From contig NZ_FZNP01000010.1 of assembly GCF_900188105.1 (NCBI RefSeq), positions 1 to 64,000 of the forward strand: 64,000 bases of DNA. Reading direction: 5' to 3'. A program made the translations under genes and the position numbers. The stretch comes from Actinomadura mexicana. Its GTDB lineage: Bacteria; Actinomycetota; Actinomycetes; Streptosporangiales; Streptosporangiaceae. The notes under the pieces are model-generated. The model ran no database searches. It saw only the letters and a program-made list of their open reading frames with translations, and had not been told where the DNA came from. Of the stretch, positions 61,484 to 64,000 are shown piece after piece (within the stretch, counting starts at the first letter, position 1; each line of letters begins with the position of its first letter).

Positions 61484-61797
61484 TAGCTCCCCCGGTACGT
61501 CGAGTACGCGAACGGGCTGATCAGGAGCGGGACGTGGTGGTGCCGGCCCGGGTCGTCGATCGTGAACGCCACCGTGACCTCGGGGTAGAAGTCCGACAGC
61601 CCCTCGGTGGCGAACGTCAGCCGGTGCACCCCCTCGCCGGGCTCGGCGCCCCACTCCCGGACGCGGCCGTCGGCGTCGGTGCGGGCCTCGGCGAGCGTCG
61701 TCCAGCCGCCGCCGGCGTCGCGGCGGTCCAGCCGGACGGCCACGCCCGCGGCGGGCGCCCCCCTCGCCGCGTCCAGTACGTGCGTCGAAAGGCTCAC
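61483..61797 (-). CDS. uraH: 5-hydroxyisourate hydrolase
   Basis: A 104-residue transthyretin-related protein hydrolysing 5-hydroxyisourate to OHCU. The N-terminal SLSTHVLDAARGAPAAGV contains the active-site His, and the C-terminus ends in the diagnostic tetrapeptide YRGS (FAYSTYRGS). HHHVPLLISPF precedes it. GTG 61797 overlaps the stop of the decarboxylase gene (GTGA). Tetramer formation is known for the family. Confidence 0.96.
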   Translation of the reverse strand: MSLSTHVLDAARGAPAAGVAVRLDRRDAGGGWTTLAEARTDADGRVREWGAEPGEGVHRLTFATEGLSDFYPEVTVAFTIDDPGRHHHVPLLISPFAYSTYRGS

Positions 61798-62267
61798 GCG
61801 TCCTCCTCCATCAGCCCGGCCAGCCGCAGGTCGACGATCTCCGCCAGTTCCCGGCGGACGGCGTCGCGCTCGGCGCCGGGTTCGTTGCCGAGCCGTTCCC
61901 GCAGCGCGGCGAGCATCTCCAGCGCGGAGCGCCCGGACGCGCGGATCAGGAACACGTGGCCGAAACGCTCCTCGTAGGCCCGGTTTCCCGCAACCAGGGC
62001 GTCCTGAACGTCGGCGTCCGCACCCGCCGCCCCGGCCTGCTCCCTTCTCGACCAGCGGGCCTCCCGCGCGCCGCCGCCCATCCGCTCCCCGATGCGCGGA
62101 TGCGCCGCGAGCGCCTCCTCGACGTCCGCCCAGGACAGCTCGTCCAGCGCCCGCCTCGACGCGGCGCGCAGCGCGGCGGGATCGGCGTAGACCCGCCCGG
62201 CGACCGCGGCGATCCACCGGCGGGACGCGCAGCACGCCGCCAGTTCCTCGGTGCTCGGTTCCACCAC
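61794..62267 (-). CDS. uraD: OHCU decarboxylase
   Basis: A 157-residue all-helical enzyme converting OHCU to S-allantoin. The catalytic His is in EALAAHPRIGERMG, with Glu in the following loop, and GRSALEMLAALRERLGNEP is the family's C-terminal helix. It is the first gene of the purine operon. The start is unclear: GTG 62267 gives the usual VVEPSTEELAACC-like beginning, while TTG 62282 would add five residues. Both have poor ribosome sites. The divergent pucR gene starts about 95 bases away. Confidence 0.92.
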   Translation of the reverse strand: MVEPSTEELAACCASRRWIAAVAGRVYADPAALRAASRRALDELSWADVEEALAAHPRIGERMGGGAREARWSRREQAGAAGADADVQDALVAGNRAYEERFGHVFLIRASGRSALEMLAALRERLGNEPGAERDAVRRELAEIVDLRLAGLMEEDA

Positions 62268-62347
62268 GCCTGCAGTACACAAGGCCGTCCCGCTACGCGT
62301 CGAGGGACAGGACGTCCGAACTGTGGCGCCGGTCAGGGGACGTGTTT

Positions 62348-62361
62348 TGTAGGTTGCTACA
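62348..62361. promoter_or_regulatory. TGTAG-N4-CTACA palindrome at the pucR start
   Basis: TGTAGGTTGCTACA is a 5-4-5 inverted repeat ending one base before the pucR ATG at 62363. It is in the right place to repress pucR itself and lies about 81 bases before the divergent uraD. Most of the intergenic DNA contains no other symmetric element. Confidence 0.5.
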
Positions 62362-62362
62362 T

Positions 62363-63805
62363 ATGAAGCTGCGTTCGCTGCTCGCCATGCCCGGACTGCG
62401 GCTGGAGGTCGTCACCGGGGAGGACGAGCTGGACCGGCCGATCCGCTGGGTCGTCACCACCGACCTGATCGACCCGGGCCGCTACCTGCGCGGCGGCGAA
62501 CTCGTGCTCACCGGCCTCGTCTGGCGGACGGGCCCCGCCGACTCCGAGGCGTTCGCCGCGGCCCTCGCCGCCGCGGGCGTGTCCGGCCTGGCCGCGTGGG
62601 ACCTCACGCTCGGCGCCATCCCGGACGATCTCGTGGCGGCCTGCCGCCGACACCGGCTGCCGCTGTTCGAGGTCCCGGAGGACGTGGCGTTCGCGACCGT
62701 GACCGAGGAGGTCGTCCGGCACCTGTCCGGCGCCCGCGCGGCCGACCTCACCGCCCTGCTGGACCGGCACCGCCGCCTGGTCGAGGGGACCGGGCTCGGC
62801 GCCGTCCTCGACCTGGTCGGCCACTGCCACGTCCTCGCCCCGACCGGGCGCGTCGTGGCGGGCCCGCCGCCGGCCGACCCGGCCGCCCTGGCCGCCGCGT
62901 TCCTCACCGCGCCCCGGCTGCCGCACCACGTCCCGGGCCAGGACATGTCGATCCTCCCGGTGTCCCCCGCCGACACGTCCCGGGTCGCCGACTGGTTCGT
63001 GGCGCTTGAGGGCGACTTCGCCGACTGGCCGCCCGAACGCCGCACGATGGCCGGCGAACTCGCCGCGATCGTCGACCTGGAACGGGCCCGGCTGCGCGCC
63101 GACGACCGCTCGTCGCAGGACATCGTGACCGCCGCCTTCGCCGGGGACGACCTCCCGGACCAGCGGGAGCCCGCCTCGCCCGTCGTGGCCGTCGCCGCGT
63201 CCGCGCAGGGCACGCTGCGCCCGGGCGAGCTGCGCACCGTCCTCTCCGAGGCCGTGCCCGCGCCGCGCCCGGTGGTCGGGCTGCTGGACGGGGAGGCCGT
63301 CGCGCTCGTCCCGTCCGGCGGGCGGGACGTCGCCGCCGCCGTCCAGGACGCTCTCGGCCTCCTCGCCCCCGGCCTGGCGGGCACCCGCGTGGCCGTCGGG
63401 GTGAGCGGCGCCGCCGTGCCCCCCGGCCTGCGCGGCGCCATCGAGGAGGCCCGCCACGCCCGCCGCCTCGCCGCGACCCGCCCCTCCCCGGTGTGCGTCG
63501 TCCGGCACGAGGAGCTCGCGACCCACGTGCTGCTGCTCGCCAGCGTGCCGGACGACGTCCGCCGGATGTTCCGGGTGCGCCTCCTGGACCCCCTGCACTC
63601 CTACGACGAGGCCCACGGCGCCGACCTCGTCCGGACGCTGGAGGCGTTCCTGCGCAACTCCGGCTCCTGGACGCGCTGCGCCGAGGAGCTCCACCTCCAC
63701 GTCAACTCGGTCCGCTACCGCATCCAGCGCATCCAGGACCTGACCGGCCGGGACCTGTCCCGGATGGAGGACCGCGTCGACTTCTTCCTCGCGCTTCTCG
63801 TCTGA
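62363..63805 (+). CDS. pucR: PucR-family regulator of purine catabolism
   Basis: A 480-residue PucR-type regulator. The N-terminal 120 residues are the PucR sensor (MKLRSLLAMPGLRLEVVTGEDELDRPIRWVVTTDL...GELVLTGLVWR), a GGDEF-like middle region follows (EEARHARRLAATRPSP at its end), and the C-terminus is the HTH ETLEAFLRNSG-type: VRTLEAFLRNSGSWTRCAEELHLHVNSVRYRIQRIQDLTG. It is divergent from the complete uric acid and allantoin operon, which it most likely controls, with a purine intermediate as the signal, as for the Bacillus namesake that responds to allantoin-type metabolites. Confidence 0.93.
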   Translation: MKLRSLLAMPGLRLEVVTGEDELDRPIRWVVTTDLIDPGRYLRGGELVLTGLVWRTGPADSEAFAAALAAAGVSGLAAWDLTLGAIPDDLVAACRRHRLPLFEVPEDVAFATVTEEVVRHLSGARAADLTALLDRHRRLVEGTGLGAVLDLVGHCHVLAPTGRVVAGPPPADPAALAAAFLTAPRLPHHVPGQDMSILPVSPADTSRVADWFVALEGDFADWPPERRTMAGELAAIVDLERARLRADDRSSQDIVTAAFAGDDLPDQREPASPVVAVAASAQGTLRPGELRTVLSEAVPAPRPVVGLLDGEAVALVPSGGRDVAAAVQDALGLLAPGLAGTRVAVGVSGAAVPPGLRGAIEEARHARRLAATRPSPVCVVRHEELATHVLLLASVPDDVRRMFRVRLLDPLHSYDEAHGADLVRTLEAFLRNSGSWTRCAEELHLHVNSVRYRIQRIQDLTGRDLSRMEDRVDFFLALLV

Positions 63806-63838
63806 GCCGCGTCGCCCCGGACACGCGTCAGGCCCCTG

Positions 63839-64000
63839 TCAGGCCGTGGTGTGCCGCAGGAGCGCGGGCACGACCGTGTCCCAGGTCCGGCGCGGGAGCT
63901 CGCTTCCCGTGCCGGGCAGGACGAGGAGCTCGGCGGACGGGATCTCGGCGGCCAGCGCCCGGCCGTTGCCCAGCGGGAAGAAGGGGTCGTCCTCCCCGTG
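63839..64000 (-). CDS. Alpha/beta hydrolase, C-terminal end (partial)
   Basis: The last 53 codons of an alpha/beta-hydrolase fold protein read in from outside the window. HGEDDPFFPLGNGRALAAEIPS is the typical G-x-x-D-P-x-x-P segment with the catalytic Asp, followed by LLVLPGTGSELPRRTWDTVVPALLRH. At the place where the family normally has G-x-G-H-E-L-P, with the catalytic His, this protein has G-T-G-S-E-L-P. The gene is convergent with pucR, 33 bases away. The rest of the protein is needed to judge activity. Confidence 0.75.
   Translation of the reverse strand, partial: HGEDDPFFPLGNGRALAAEIPSAELLVLPGTGSELPRRTWDTVVPALLRHTTA

Overview
The window is about 72% or more G+C with compact, heavily overlapping operons. 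Gene families such as a DUF397-type protein, a PF04672-type methyltransferase, the GlgE-pathway genes and egtABCD point to a filamentous actinomycete; an Actinomadura-like (Thermomonosporaceae) genome is my best guess, from gene content only. No rRNA, tRNA, CRISPR array or intact insertion sequence was seen.

Layout. 1-6034: the trehalose-to-glycogen route (treS 3' end, mak, glgB), interrupted by a GntR regulator divergent from a small protein with an operator-like palindrome. 6064-10336: housekeeping genes (a NUDIX-NYN fusion, a thioesterase, sppA, a flavin reductase, a ferritin-like protein). 10357-18174: a complete histidine-utilisation operon hutH-hutU-M20 hydrolase-hutF-hutI under a divergent IclR regulator, with a perfect 18-bp palindrome between them. 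18178-29416: an accessory stretch with a decapitated epimerase, a secreted protein, two esterases and their probable regulators, hemerythrin, a VOC protein, GNAT, a methyltransferase/P450 pair and a membrane-anchored EEP-family enzyme.

29479-42958 may be functionally linked. A quaternary-ammonium-type ABC importer lies divergent to a histidine-ammonia-lyase relative that lacks the Ala-Ser-Gly cofactor triad. Next come a LacI regulator and a cysteine dioxygenase around three tandem operator repeats, and then egtABCD for ergothioneine. The transporter and lyase-like protein could handle a trimethylammonium thiol/imidazole compound such as ergothioneine; this is a hypothesis.

43212-48697: a sigma-like protein with a membrane anchor and long Pro/Thr tail, an MFS exporter with a TetR partner and operator plus the remnant of a second exporter, and glutamate decarboxylase behind a very stable 5' hairpin. 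48740-51892: an acyl-CoA dehydrogenase pair resembling FadE28/FadE29 (ChsE1/ChsE2), divergent from a KstR-like TetR. 51996-53177: a DUF397-like protein and a probable PD-(D/E)XK-type protein. 53258-63805: one long purine-catabolism operon, from uraD, uraH and uricase through xanthine dehydrogenase and 8-oxoguanine deaminase to allantoinase and allantoicase, read away from a divergent PucR activator. The window ends inside an alpha/beta-hydrolase gene.
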